A stretch of DNA of 64,000 bases from Verrucomicrobiota bacterium (lineage in GTDB: Bacteria > Verrucomicrobiota > Verrucomicrobiia > Limisphaerales > UBA1319): positions 1 through 64,000 of the forward strand of contig JAKLFB010000033.1 in NCBI GenBank assembly GCA_022711435.1. Reading direction: 5' to 3'. Every line of letters begins with the position of its first letter. Positions within the stretch are counted from its first letter, which is position 1. Made by a program: the position numbers and the translations under genes. Positions 53,639-63,134 of this stretch are shown here, piece after piece. The notes under the pieces are model-generated. The model saw nothing but the letters and a program-made list of their open reading frames with translations, was not told where the DNA came from and did not search any database.

Positions 53639-54790
53639 ATGAACCTCGCGCTCCGCAGCCTCGCTCGCTGTCGTCCGAGCCTTGCGTGGATTCCCGCGCT
53701 GATCCTCGCTTCGGCCTCGCTGGGGGCGGCGCGGGGGGACATCGCGCCCCGGCGGCTGCCGCGCGCCAACCTGCTCGTGTTTCGCGGCGCGCAAGGCGAT
53801 CTGCTGCCGGTGCGGTCGGCATCCGACTGGCTCGAGCGGCGCGCCGAGATCCTGGCGGGCATGCAGGAGATCATGGGCCCGCTGCCCGGCCGCTCGAGGC
53901 GCTGCCCGCTGGATCCGCAGATCGAGGAGGAGCAGGATTGCGGCCGCTATGTCCGGCGGCGGATCCATTACGCCTCCGAACCGGGCTCGCGCGTCCCCGC
54001 GTATCTGCTGATCCCGAAGGATGCCCTCGAGGGGCGGGGCCCGGCGCCGGCGGTGCTGGCGCTGCATCCCACGGACATGCAGCACGGCCACCGCGTGGTG
54101 GTCGAAAAGATCCGGGACAGCTACCGCGCCTATGGGCATGACCTCGCCGCCCGCGGCTTCGTGGTGGTCGCGCCGTCGTATCCGCTGATGGCCGGCTACC
54201 AGCCCGGCCTCGAGGCCCTCGGCTATCGGAGCGGAACCATGAAAGCCATCTGGGATAACATCCGCGCGCTGGATCTGCTGGACTCGATGCCCATCGTGCA
54301 GCCGGGAGGCTACGGCGCCATCGGCCATTCCCTCGGCGGGCACAACGCTCTGTTCACTGCGGTGTTCGACCCGCGGATCCGGGTTGTCATCTCGAGCTGC
54401 GGATTGGACTCGTTCTGCGATTACTACGGCGGCAGCCCGGACAACTGGCAGCTCGAACGTGGCTGGTGCCAGACGCGCTACATGCCGCGGCTGGCCCAAT
54501 ACCGGGGGCGCCTGGCGGAGATCCCGTTCGATTTCCACGAGATCATCGGCACCCTGGCGCCGCGGGCTGTCCTCATCAGCGCGCCGGTTCGCGACGGGAA
54601 TTTCCGGTGGGAGAGCGTGGACGAGATTGCGGCGGCTGCCGCGCCCGTTTTCGAGCTCCACGGCGCCGGGTCGAACTTGCGGGTGCTCCATCCCGACTGC
54701 GCTCACGATTTTGCCGAGCCGGAGCGGCGGCAGGCCTACGAGCTGCTCGAGCGGGCGCTGTCGCGGCCGGCCCAGGTCACGCGGCCGTGA
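53639..54790 (+). CDS. Secreted alpha/beta-hydrolase (dienelactone-hydrolase/acetylxylan-esterase-like)
   Basis: 383 residues with a signal peptide (about 1-33). The core has VPAYLLIPKDA and APAVLALHPTD typical of the DLH/AXE-like group, and the nucleophile elbow GHSLGGHNALF near residue 221. A late acid (DGNFRW area) and His (LHPDCAHDF) complete a Ser-Asp-His set. Probably deacetylates or de-esterifies carbohydrates outside the cytoplasm. The last 55 bases overlap, on the opposite strand, the end of the convergent sensor kinase. Confidence 0.7.
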   Translation: MNLALRSLARCRPSLAWIPALILASASLGAARGDIAPRRLPRANLLVFRGAQGDLLPVRSASDWLERRAEILAGMQEIMGPLPGRSRRCPLDPQIEEEQDCGRYVRRRIHYASEPGSRVPAYLLIPKDALEGRGPAPAVLALHPTDMQHGHRVVVEKIRDSYRAYGHDLAARGFVVVAPSYPLMAGYQPGLEALGYRSGTMKAIWDNIRALDLLDSMPIVQPGGYGAIGHSLGGHNALFTAVFDPRIRVVISSCGLDSFCDYYGGSPDNWQLERGWCQTRYMPRLAQYRGRLAEIPFDFHEIIGTLAPRAVLISAPVRDGNFRWESVDEIAAAAAPVFELHGAGSNLRVLHPDCAHDFAEPERRQAYELLERALSRPAQVTRP

Positions 54791-56274
54791 CCGATCGGCA
54801 GAGGGGAGGCAGGCGGATCAGCCGGCGGCTCGCCCTCACCGCCTCGGCCCGAAGGCTGCTCGGCCGCGGGCCGCGGCGGCGAGAGCGGGAGCCGGACGGT
54901 GAACGTCGAGCCTTCCGATGGCCGGCTCGAGACGGAGACGGTGCCATGGTGGGCCTCGACGATGGCGCGGACGAGGCAGAGGCCAAGGCCGAGACCTTTC
55001 TGGGATCGGCTTTTGTCGCCGCGGTAGAGCCGCTCCCAGATCCGGGGTATCTCCTCGGCGGGGATGCCCGCGCCGGTGTCGGCGACCTCGATCACCGCGG
55101 TCTGGTTCTCGGCGCGGGCGCGGATCGCGACCCGCCCGCCGGGCGGGGTGTACTTGACGGCGTTATCCACGAGGTTGGCCAGGGCCTGTTCGAGCCGGAC
55201 CCGGTCCGCCTGGAGGCGGATGGGATCGGACAGGGAGCGCTCGATGGCGATGCGGCGATCCTCGGCGACCATCTGGTAGAGATCGACCACGCGGCGGAGG
55301 AGGCCTTCGAGATCGACCGTCTCGACATGGAGGCGCATGGTGCCGGTCTCGGCCTGGCTGACGTCCATGAGGGTCTGGAGCATGACCAGGAGCCGATCGG
55401 ACTCCTCCAGCGTATCAGCCAGGGCTTCCCGGCTGGCGGCGGAGGGATCGGGCGACTGGAGGGCGCGTTCGGCCGCGCCGCGGAGGCGGGCCAGCGGGGT
55501 TCGCAGGTCGTGGGCCACGTTGTCCAGCGCCTCGCGCATGCCCCGGATCAAGGTCTCGTTCTTCTCGAGCATGCGGTTGAAGAGGCTGACGAGCTCGTCC
55601 AGCTCGTCCTGGTGCTGCCGGGCGGCGACGCGGCGGTCGAGCTGGCCGGTCTCGAGGATGCCCCGCACCGCGGCGATGAGCTCGCGAATCGGCAGCATCG
55701 CCCGGTGGGTCAGCCACGTGCCGCCGGTGTAGCCAAGGGCAAGCAGCGCGATCAGGGCGCAGCCGAACACCAGGCGCAGCCGGGCCAGGAGCAGCTCGGT
55801 CGGGCCGGTGCTCTTGCCGACCTGCAAATGGTGGCCCCCCGGAAGCGCCAGCGACCCGACTAGCCAGCCGGGCTGGCCCTTCCCCCCCGGCACGTGCACC
55901 CACGACGAATCGGCCTGGTCCGCCGCTCGAGCGATCCCGGCAAAATCGAACTGGCTCCACTCCTCGGGGACATGCACGAAGAGGACCTGGCCGCCCGAAC
56001 CGCGCAGGCGGACAAAGAACGCCTGGCGGCTGCCGTCGCGGGTGTTGAGGAACTTCCAGCGGAGGAACTCGGGGCCGCCGCTGACATACCAGGCCCGGTA
56101 ATCCTCGAGCCGGGCCCGGATCAGCTCGCGCTCCTGCACCTGGATCGATCGCGACAGGAGAAAGGACGCCAGCGCGTGCAGGACGAGCCCCCCCGCCACC
56201 AGGATGGCCGCATAATAGAGGTTGAGACGGAAGCCGAACCGGCTGCGGACTGGCTCAGGCGGGTTTGAGGGCAT
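54736..56274 (-). CDS. HAMP sensor histidine kinase
   Basis: About 512 residues from Met 56274; Met 56280 is equally possible. A membrane helix at about 17-41, a periplasmic domain of some 125 residues with FFVRLRGSGGQVLF, and a second helix (168-190) precede the HAMP (191-245). HisKA follows with the phosphorylated His in NVAHDLRTPLARL (about 255), then HATPase_c with NLVDNAVKYTPPGG, DTGAGI and GLGLGLCLVRAIV. Similar to CusS/heavy-metal-sensor kinases, but no transporter is adjacent so the stimulus is unknown. The start overlaps the regulator's stop by 20 bases. The Arg/Pro/Ser-rich end beyond RLPLSP reads into the converging gene. Confidence 0.85.
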   Translation of the reverse strand: MPSNPPEPVRSRFGFRLNLYYAAILVAGGLVLHALASFLLSRSIQVQERELIRARLEDYRAWYVSGGPEFLRWKFLNTRDGSRQAFFVRLRGSGGQVLFVHVPEEWSQFDFAGIARAADQADSSWVHVPGGKGQPGWLVGSLALPGGHHLQVGKSTGPTELLLARLRLVFGCALIALLALGYTGGTWLTHRAMLPIRELIAAVRGILETGQLDRRVAARQHQDELDELVSLFNRMLEKNETLIRGMREALDNVAHDLRTPLARLRGAAERALQSPDPSAASREALADTLEESDRLLVMLQTLMDVSQAETGTMRLHVETVDLEGLLRRVVDLYQMVAEDRRIAIERSLSDPIRLQADRVRLEQALANLVDNAVKYTPPGGRVAIRARAENQTAVIEVADTGAGIPAEEIPRIWERLYRGDKSRSQKGLGLGLCLVRAIVEAHHGTVSVSSRPSEGSTFTVRLPLSPPRPAAEQPSGRGGEGEPPADPPASPLPIGHGRVTWAGRDSARSSSS

Positions 56275-56929
56275 AACCAACCCCGCGGAGTGTTTGGATG
56301 AGCTTCGGCTCGAAATCGCGGTCGATCTTGTTGCGAAGGCGGCACACCAGGACGTCGACCACGTTGGTCTGGGGATCGAACTGATAATCCCAGACGTGCT
56401 CGAGGATCTGGGTTTTCGAGACGTAATGGCCGGCGTGGCGCAGGAGGTACTCGAGGAGCGCGAACTCCCGCGCGGCCAGATCGATCCGCCGGCCGGCCCG
56501 GCGCACCTCGCGCGCCAGCAGATCGAGCGTGAGATCGGCGGCCGTCAGGGTCGAGGGCTCCGCCACGCTCGATGCGCGCCGGATCAGGGCCTGGACCCGC
56601 GCCAGCAGTTCGCTGAAGGCGAACGGCTTGACCAGGTAATCGTCCCCGCCCGCCTGCAGCCCGCGGATCCGATCGTCGACAGCGGCCTTGGCGCTCAGGA
56701 AGAGCACCGGCAGCGCGCGCTGCCTGCGCCGCAACTCCTGGACCAGGCTCAGCCCGTCGCGCCGCGGCAGCATCACATCCACCACCGCCGCGTCGGCGGG
56801 CCGGGTCAGCGCCAGCGCCAGCCCCGCCTCGCCGTCCCCGGCATGATCCACCGCAAACCCATGTTCGCGCAGCCCCTGGGCGACGAAGGCGGCGATCTTC
56901 GGATCGTCTTCGATGAGCAAGATTCGCAT
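56255..56929 (-). CDS. OmpR-family response regulator
   Basis: 224 residues from Met 56929 (MRILLIEDD); an upstream Met adds four residues. The receiver domain has acidic Glu/Asp at 7-9, phospho-acceptor Asp51 (VVDVMLPRRDG), a switch Ser (FLSAKA) and a Lys in LVKPFAF. The winged-helix DNA-binding half has DLAAREFALLEYLL and NVVDVLVCRLRNKI. It is of the CopR/CusR type. Its 3' end overlaps the kinase start, giving a coupled two-component pair. Targets are not visible nearby. Confidence 0.88.
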   Translation of the reverse strand: MRILLIEDDPKIAAFVAQGLREHGFAVDHAGDGEAGLALALTRPADAAVVDVMLPRRDGLSLVQELRRRQRALPVLFLSAKAAVDDRIRGLQAGGDDYLVKPFAFSELLARVQALIRRASSVAEPSTLTAADLTLDLLAREVRRAGRRIDLAAREFALLEYLLRHAGHYVSKTQILEHVWDYQFDPQTNVVDVLVCRLRNKIDRDFEPKLIQTLRGVGYALKPA

Positions 56930-57130
56930 GGGCTCGGCCACGGTTGGACCGCCAGCCCGCCGCTCTCAGCAGCCCCGGCCGCCCGAACCGTCGATCCGTA
57001 ATCTACGCCAACGGCGGCGGATTGCCATGCGAATCCAAGCCGCCCCTCGATGCCGATCCTGTCCGCAGGGCTTGACGGTGAGGGGGTGGGCGTTTAGGGT
57101 GCCCCTGCGAGTCAAAGGCAAAGGAACGCG

Positions 57131-57820
57131 ATGCAGAATTTTCTGATTCCCATGGTGGTCGAGCAGACGGGGCGCGGCGAGCGCGGCTACGACATCTACT
57201 CTCGCCTGCTGGTGGACCGGATTGTGTTTTTGGGCACCCCGGTGGATGACATGGTGGCCAACGTCATCATCGCCCAGATGCTGTTTCTGCAGATGACGGA
57301 TCCGAAAAAGGACATCCATCTCTACATCAACTCGCCGGGGGGCAGCGTCACGGCCGGGCTGGCGGTCTACGACACGATGCAGTTCCTGACGTGCGACGTG
57401 AACACGTATTGCATCGGCCAGGCGGCGAGCATGGGCGCGCTGCTGCTGGCGGGCGGCACCAAGGGCAAGCGGTTCGCCCTGCCCCATTCGAACATCATGA
57501 TCCACCAGATTCTGGGCGGGGCGGAGGGGGCGGCCAGCGACGTCGAGATCCGGGTCAAATACATGCTCCGGCTCAAGCAGCGGCTTAACCAGATCCTCTC
57601 CCATCATACCGGCCGCAGCCTCGAGCAGGTCGAGAAAGACTGCGACCGCGACTACTTCATGACCGCCGCCGAGGCCCGCGATTACGGGATCGTGGACGAA
57701 GTCGTCCAGTCGCGGAGGGAGATCCCCGGCCTGGCGGCGGCTTCCACCGCCGCCCCGGGCGCCGGAGCCGCTCCCGCCGCCGCCCCCGAGTCGAATCCGC
57801 CTCCCGCCACCAGCGCCTGA
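57131..57820 (+). CDS. clpP: ATP-dependent Clp protease proteolytic subunit
   Basis: 229 residues with AAGGA seven bases before the ATG. The catalytic triad is Ser100 (GQAASMGALLL), His125 (NIMIHQ) and an Asp near 174 (RDYFMTAAEA). NSPGGSVTAGLA forms the oxyanion/handle region, and the handle helix motif GAASDVEIRVKYML is present. The N-terminus MQNFLIPMVVEQTGRGERGYDIYSRLL fits the axial-loop and IGL-docking part. The last 30 residues are an Ala/Pro-rich tail absent from standard ClpP. Assembles as a tetradecamer with ClpX, encoded eight bases downstream. Confidence 0.95.
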   Translation: MQNFLIPMVVEQTGRGERGYDIYSRLLVDRIVFLGTPVDDMVANVIIAQMLFLQMTDPKKDIHLYINSPGGSVTAGLAVYDTMQFLTCDVNTYCIGQAASMGALLLAGGTKGKRFALPHSNIMIHQILGGAEGAASDVEIRVKYMLRLKQRLNQILSHHTGRSLEQVEKDCDRDYFMTAAEARDYGIVDEVVQSRREIPGLAAASTAAPGAGAAPAAAPESNPPPATSA

Positions 57821-57827
57821 GCACCCC

Positions 57828-59114
<1,287 letters not shown>

Positions 59115-59139
59115 GGTCTTTTGTCTCCTTGCCATCGCG

Positions 59140-60348
59140 GTGGCTTTCGATTTCATTCGTGGCATGACGGCGCCATTCGAGGCAGGGCGGTTCGTGGCCG
59201 ACCACGTCCGGGGCATCCCGCGGTCCGGGATTCGGGATTTCTTCGACCTGGTCCAAGGCCAGCCGGATGTGATCTCCCTCGGGGTCGGCGAGCCCGACTT
59301 CGCCACCCCGTGGCACATCCGCGAGGCGGCGATCTACGCGCTCGAGCGGGGGCGGACGAGCTACACATCCAATCTGGGGCTGCTCAAGCTGCGCGAGGGG
59401 ATCGCCCAGTGGCTGGGCCGCAAATACAGCCTCTCTTACGATCCCCGGCGCGAGATCATCGTCACCGTCGGGGTGAGCGAGGCGCTCGATATCGCGCTGC
59501 GAGCCGTGCTCAACCCCGGCGACGAGGTCCTCTATCACGAGCCTTGCTACGTCAGCTATTGCCCCAGCATCCAGCTCGCCCACGGCGTCGCCCGCGCCGT
59601 CGCATGCCGCGCCGAGGACCGGTTTGCGGTCACGGCCGATGCCATCGAGAAGGCCCTCACCCCGCGCACGCGCATCCTGGTGATGAATTTCCCGACCAAC
59701 CCGACCGGAGGCACCCTCACCCGCCAGGAGCTGGAGGCGATCGCCCGAGTCGTCCAGCGCCATAACCTTCTCGTCATCACCGACGAGGTCTATGCCGACC
59801 TGACCTTCGAGGGCGAGCACGTCAGCATCGCTGCCCTGCCGGGGATGATCGAGCGAACTATCTTTCTTCACGGGTTCTCGAAGGCCTATGCGATGACCGG
59901 GTTCCGGCTCGGATACGCCTGCGGTCCCGCGGAGATCATCGAGGCCATGATGCGGATCCACCAATACTCGATGCTGTGCGCCAGCACGGTCAGCCAGGAA
60001 GCCGCCCTCGAGGCGATCCGCAACGGCGAGCCGGACACGATCGAGATGCGCGAGGAATACCGCCGGCGCCGCAACTACATCGTCGAGGCGTTCAACGAGA
60101 TCGGGCTGCCCTGCCACCGGCCGCGCGGATCGTTCTACGCGTTCCCGTGCATCCGGGCGACGGGGCGGACCTCGAAGGAGTTCGCGGTGAGCCTGCTGCA
60201 GGAGGAGAAGGTGGCGTGCGTGCCCGGGAACGCCTTTGGCCCGAGCGGCGAGGGATATCTGCGCTGCTGTTTCGCGACGTCGTTCGATCGGATCGAGATG
60301 GCAGTCGAGAGGCTCAGGCGCTTCGTGGGGAAGCTGGGCGGCCCGTAG
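59140..60348 (+). CDS. Class I/II pyridoxal-phosphate aminotransferase
   Basis: 402 residues from GTG 59140, starting MAFDFIRGMTAPFEAGRF. The fold-type I core has SLGVGEPDFATPWHI, the Asn of NFPTNPTGGTL, ITDEVYADLTFEG with the PLP-binding Asp and Tyr, Lys248 of HGFSKAYAMTGFRLGY (Schiff base), and the Arg in GYLRCCFATSFD that binds the substrate carboxylate. It is closest to the aspartate/methionine-type aminotransferases of PatA/AspC-like families, so an amino-acid transaminase. The start lies 25 bases after clpX. Confidence 0.85.
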   Translation: MAFDFIRGMTAPFEAGRFVADHVRGIPRSGIRDFFDLVQGQPDVISLGVGEPDFATPWHIREAAIYALERGRTSYTSNLGLLKLREGIAQWLGRKYSLSYDPRREIIVTVGVSEALDIALRAVLNPGDEVLYHEPCYVSYCPSIQLAHGVARAVACRAEDRFAVTADAIEKALTPRTRILVMNFPTNPTGGTLTRQELEAIARVVQRHNLLVITDEVYADLTFEGEHVSIAALPGMIERTIFLHGFSKAYAMTGFRLGYACGPAEIIEAMMRIHQYSMLCASTVSQEAALEAIRNGEPDTIEMREEYRRRRNYIVEAFNEIGLPCHRPRGSFYAFPCIRATGRTSKEFAVSLLQEEKVACVPGNAFGPSGEGYLRCCFATSFDRIEMAVERLRRFVGKLGGP

Positions 60349-60398
60349 CGGGGCCGGGAATCCTTGACTCGGATCCGAGCCGAGTATCGAATCGTGCT

Positions 60399-60935
60399 AT
60401 GAAATCACAGGTCACTCCCGAGCAGGCGATGCAGCTGATCCAGAGCCGCCGAAGCATCCGGGTGTATGAGCCGGGGCTGGTGAGCCCGGGGATTGTCCAG
60501 CAGTTGCTCGAGGCGGCCATGGCCGCGCCATCGGCCGTGGCGAAGGATCCCTGGCGCTTCGTGGTGGTGCAGAGCGCGACGATGCTCGAAAAGCTCGCCC
60601 CCGTTCTCTCGAACGGCAGCATGCTGCTCCAGGCGGGCATGGGCATCGTTGTCTGCGGCGACCTCGAGGCGGCGCACGACCGGCAGTTGAGCTTCTTGCT
60701 GCAGGACTGTGCGGCAGCCATCCAGAACCTTCTGCTCTGCGCCCATGCCCACGGGCTGGGCGCCTGCTGGCTGGGCATCCACCCGCGCGAGCCCCGGGTG
60801 TCGGCCGTGCGCGAGATCCTCTCTCTGCCGGCATCCGTCATCCCGGTCGGGTGCGTGGCGGTGGGGCATCCCGCGGAGGTGAAGCCGGCCCGCACCCGCT
60901 ACAACGAAGCGTTCGTCCACTGGGACAAGTGGTGA
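60399..60935 (+). CDS. Nitroreductase family protein
   Basis: 178 residues from Met 60399. FMN-binding RRSIRVYEPGLV (19-30) and AAMAAPSAVAKDPWRFVVV are standard for the NfsB/FRase group, followed by AAIQNLLLCAHAHGLGACWLG and the FMN loop PVGCVAVGHPAEVKP. A compact flavoprotein using NAD(P)H; the physiological substrate is not deducible. There is an internal gap of about 50 bases to the aminotransferase; the next gene is convergent. Confidence 0.82.
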   Translation: MKSQVTPEQAMQLIQSRRSIRVYEPGLVSPGIVQQLLEAAMAAPSAVAKDPWRFVVVQSATMLEKLAPVLSNGSMLLQAGMGIVVCGDLEAAHDRQLSFLLQDCAAAIQNLLLCAHAHGLGACWLGIHPREPRVSAVREILSLPASVIPVGCVAVGHPAEVKPARTRYNEAFVHWDKW

Positions 60936-60973
60936 GGGCGCAGATCGCCCCGCTTTCGTGGAACCTGGCGCGG

Positions 60974-61033
60974 CGCGCCTGGGAATTTCCAGGCGCGGCC
61001 TGTGAGAGGCGAGCCATCGAGAGCCTGGCTCGC
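60974..61033. terminator. Two hairpins between convergent genes
   Basis: CGCGCCTGG (60974-60982) pairs perfectly with CCAGGCGCG (60989-60997) over a six-base loop, and GCGAGCCA (61009-61016) with TGGCTCGC (61026-61033). Both lie in the 116 bases between the nitroreductase stop and the prepilin stop. Back-to-back strong stems between converging genes suggest a bidirectional terminator, although neither is followed by a U-run. Confidence 0.5.
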
Positions 61034-61051
61034 TGAGGCTGATCCAACGCT

Positions 61052-61939
61052 CTAACGGGAAGACGTCCGCTCCGACAGCCAGCCCCAGTCCCGCGGGGTG
61101 GCGGCCACGTTCAGCTGGCTGACGTTGCCGTTCTTGACCTTGGTCGTCCCCTCGAGCCATTTGTGGACCTCGGCGTGGCCGTCCGCGAACCCCAAGCCGC
61201 ATGCCATATTGTGGTAGGTGCCGGGCCAGTCGATCCATACCGGTATGTTCATCGCCACCGCGAAGCTCGCGTCATTGATGCTGTTTTCGTCCTCATCGAT
61301 CAGGACCCAGGTCTTGGCGGGCTGGACGAAATCGCCGCTCTTGCCGAACGTGCGCCACGGCTGGCCGCGGCGGTGACTACGCTGGCCATTGTTGTTGACC
61401 AGCCACGGGCCGTTGGTCGCCAGCTTCGGCACGCCGCTGTGGCCGCTCCCGGAATCGTATCCCGAGCAGATCGTCCCCACCGCCTGGCTCATCGCGAAGC
61501 TCCGCACGGTCGGGTAAAGCTTGCCGCCGATGTTCACCATCGCGCGGTCCGCCGGGCACTTGTAGATCTTGACGTTGTTGCCGGTGTATTTGGCCAGCAC
61601 GTTCCACCGGGTATCGCGAAGGTAATTGATGTTGGTGGCCTGGTCGTTGTTGTTCATGTTGGCCGCGCACCAGTTGTGGCCCACTGTGGTGTTCGCGTCG
61701 TCCGGATTGGGCGGCATCAGCTCGTTGTTGTCCGCAGCATACAGCTGAATCGCCAGCACCATCTGCTTGTTGTTGTTCATGCAGTAGATGCCCTGGGTCT
61801 TGGTCTTCGCCTTGCTCAAGGCCGGGAGCAGCATCCCCGCCAGGATCGCAATGATGGCAATCACCACCAGGAGTTCGATCAGGGTGAAGCCCGTCCTTCC
61901 CTTCGCCACCCTCACAACTGCGGCTCGATTCAGCTTCAT
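61052..61939 (-). CDS. Prepilin-type (H-X9-DG) protein
   Basis: 295 residues from Met 61939, with AAGGA five bases upstream. The type IV prepilin-like N-terminus has the cleavage site RTG|FTLIELLVVIAIIAIL and Glu at +5, followed by the AGMLLPALSKAKTKTQ linker. The C-terminal H-X9-DG motif is His-Asn-Met to Ala-Asp-Gly in HNMACGLGFADG. These are abundant in Planctomycetes and Verrucomicrobiota and are processed by prepilin peptidase into pseudopilins or surface proteins of unknown function. The Asn/Asp-rich middle suggests ligand or metal binding. No pilus assembly genes are adjacent. Confidence 0.9.
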   Translation of the reverse strand: MKLNRAAVVRVAKGRTGFTLIELLVVIAIIAILAGMLLPALSKAKTKTQGIYCMNNNKQMVLAIQLYAADNNELMPPNPDDANTTVGHNWCAANMNNNDQATNINYLRDTRWNVLAKYTGNNVKIYKCPADRAMVNIGGKLYPTVRSFAMSQAVGTICSGYDSGSGHSGVPKLATNGPWLVNNNGQRSHRRGQPWRTFGKSGDFVQPAKTWVLIDEDENSINDASFAVAMNIPVWIDWPGTYHNMACGLGFADGHAEVHKWLEGTTKVKNGNVSQLNVAATPRDWGWLSERTSSR

Positions 61940-62291
61940 GGTTCCTTCGCTTTTTTTGCTCTCTAAGCTCCTGAATGGTGTCGAAATTATCAAATCCAAC
62001 ACCGTGTGTCAATGAATCGCCCGGCGCTTCAACGCTCAACTGTGCGTCTGGCCGCACATGGGGCCACCCGACTGGATCGGCGGCCTCCCCTCGAGCGGCA
62101 GCCCAGGACGCCGCCTCCCCGGCGCGCGCGGGGGCTCCAGCCTTTGTCCTTGCCTTGCCTCCGCCACGCCTTCAGCATCCCGGCTTGGATGCATTCTTCG
62201 CGGTCTGAACATCGAGATCGCCCCGCGCCGCCGTCTGCGGCTGGAAGGTCCCGGCCCGACGAACAATGCACGGAAACGGAGACACGGCTGC

Positions 62292-63134
62292 ATGAGTGAT
62301 CTGGATGCATTGCGAGATAAGCTGCGGTCGTACGGATCGTGTCTGGTCGCCTATTCGGGCGGGGTGGACTCGACGTTTCTCGCCTGCGTGGCGCTGCAGG
62401 CCCTCGGGGATCGCTGCGTGGCGGCCATCGCGGACACGCCCAGCCTGCCGCGGCGGGAGCTCGAGCGCGCGCTGGCCCTGGCCGAGCGCCTGGGGCTGAA
62501 GGTCCGCATCGTGCACACGGGCGAGTTTGGGAACCCCGATTACCTGGCCAACCCGCCCGACCGCTGCTATTTCTGCAAGCGGGGCCTGTTCATCGAGCTG
62601 GGGCGCCTGGCCCGGAGCGAAGGGCTGGCGGTCCTGCTTCACGGCGAGAACGCCAGCGATGCCGGCGACGACCGGCCCGGCGCGCGGGCGGCGCTCGAAC
62701 TGGACGTCCGGGCCCCCCTGAAGGAGCTGGGGTTCACCAAGGATCGGATCCGGTCGTGCTCGGCCGAGCTGGGGCTGCCGACGGCCGATCAACCGGCATC
62801 GGCCTGCCTGACCACGCGGATCCCCTATGGCGAGCGGGTCACGCTCGAGAAGCTGCGCATGATCGAGCAGGCGGAGAACGCGCTGCACGACCTCGATTTC
62901 GTCGAATTCCGTGTGCGCCACCACGAGCTCCCGCCGATCGAGGGGGGACGGCCGCGCGCGCTGGCGCGGATCGAGGTGGTTCCTGGCGAGCTGGGCCGGT
63001 TGCTGCAAGACGGGCGGCATGCGCGGATCGCCGAGCAGCTCAAGGCGGCGGGATACCAGCATGTCACGCTCGATCTTCAAGGATATCGGCGCGGCGGCGC
63101 CAACCTGGGTCCTCCGAATCCAAAGGCAGGGTGA
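62292..63134 (+). CDS. larE: LarE-like PP-loop sulfur transferase
   Basis: 280 residues from Met 62292. The PP-loop ATPase motif AYSGGVDSTFL (Ser22-Ser27) adenylates a substrate. CYFCK (Cys92, Cys95) and SACLTTRIPYG (Cys172) together give the CxxC-plus-Cys pattern reported for LarE proteins that can hold a [4Fe-4S] cluster; in single-Cys LarE only the Cys172 equivalent is present and is sacrificed. LarE thiolates the pyridinium dicarboxylate precursor of the nickel-pincer cofactor, with LarB and LarC. No larB or larC is in the window. Its TGA overlaps the next gene's GTG (GTGA, 63131-63134), so it is coupled to bioB. Confidence 0.8.
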   Translation: MSDLDALRDKLRSYGSCLVAYSGGVDSTFLACVALQALGDRCVAAIADTPSLPRRELERALALAERLGLKVRIVHTGEFGNPDYLANPPDRCYFCKRGLFIELGRLARSEGLAVLLHGENASDAGDDRPGARAALELDVRAPLKELGFTKDRIRSCSAELGLPTADQPASACLTTRIPYGERVTLEKLRMIEQAENALHDLDFVEFRVRHHELPPIEGGRPRALARIEVVPGELGRLLQDGRHARIAEQLKAAGYQHVTLDLQGYRRGGANLGPPNPKAG

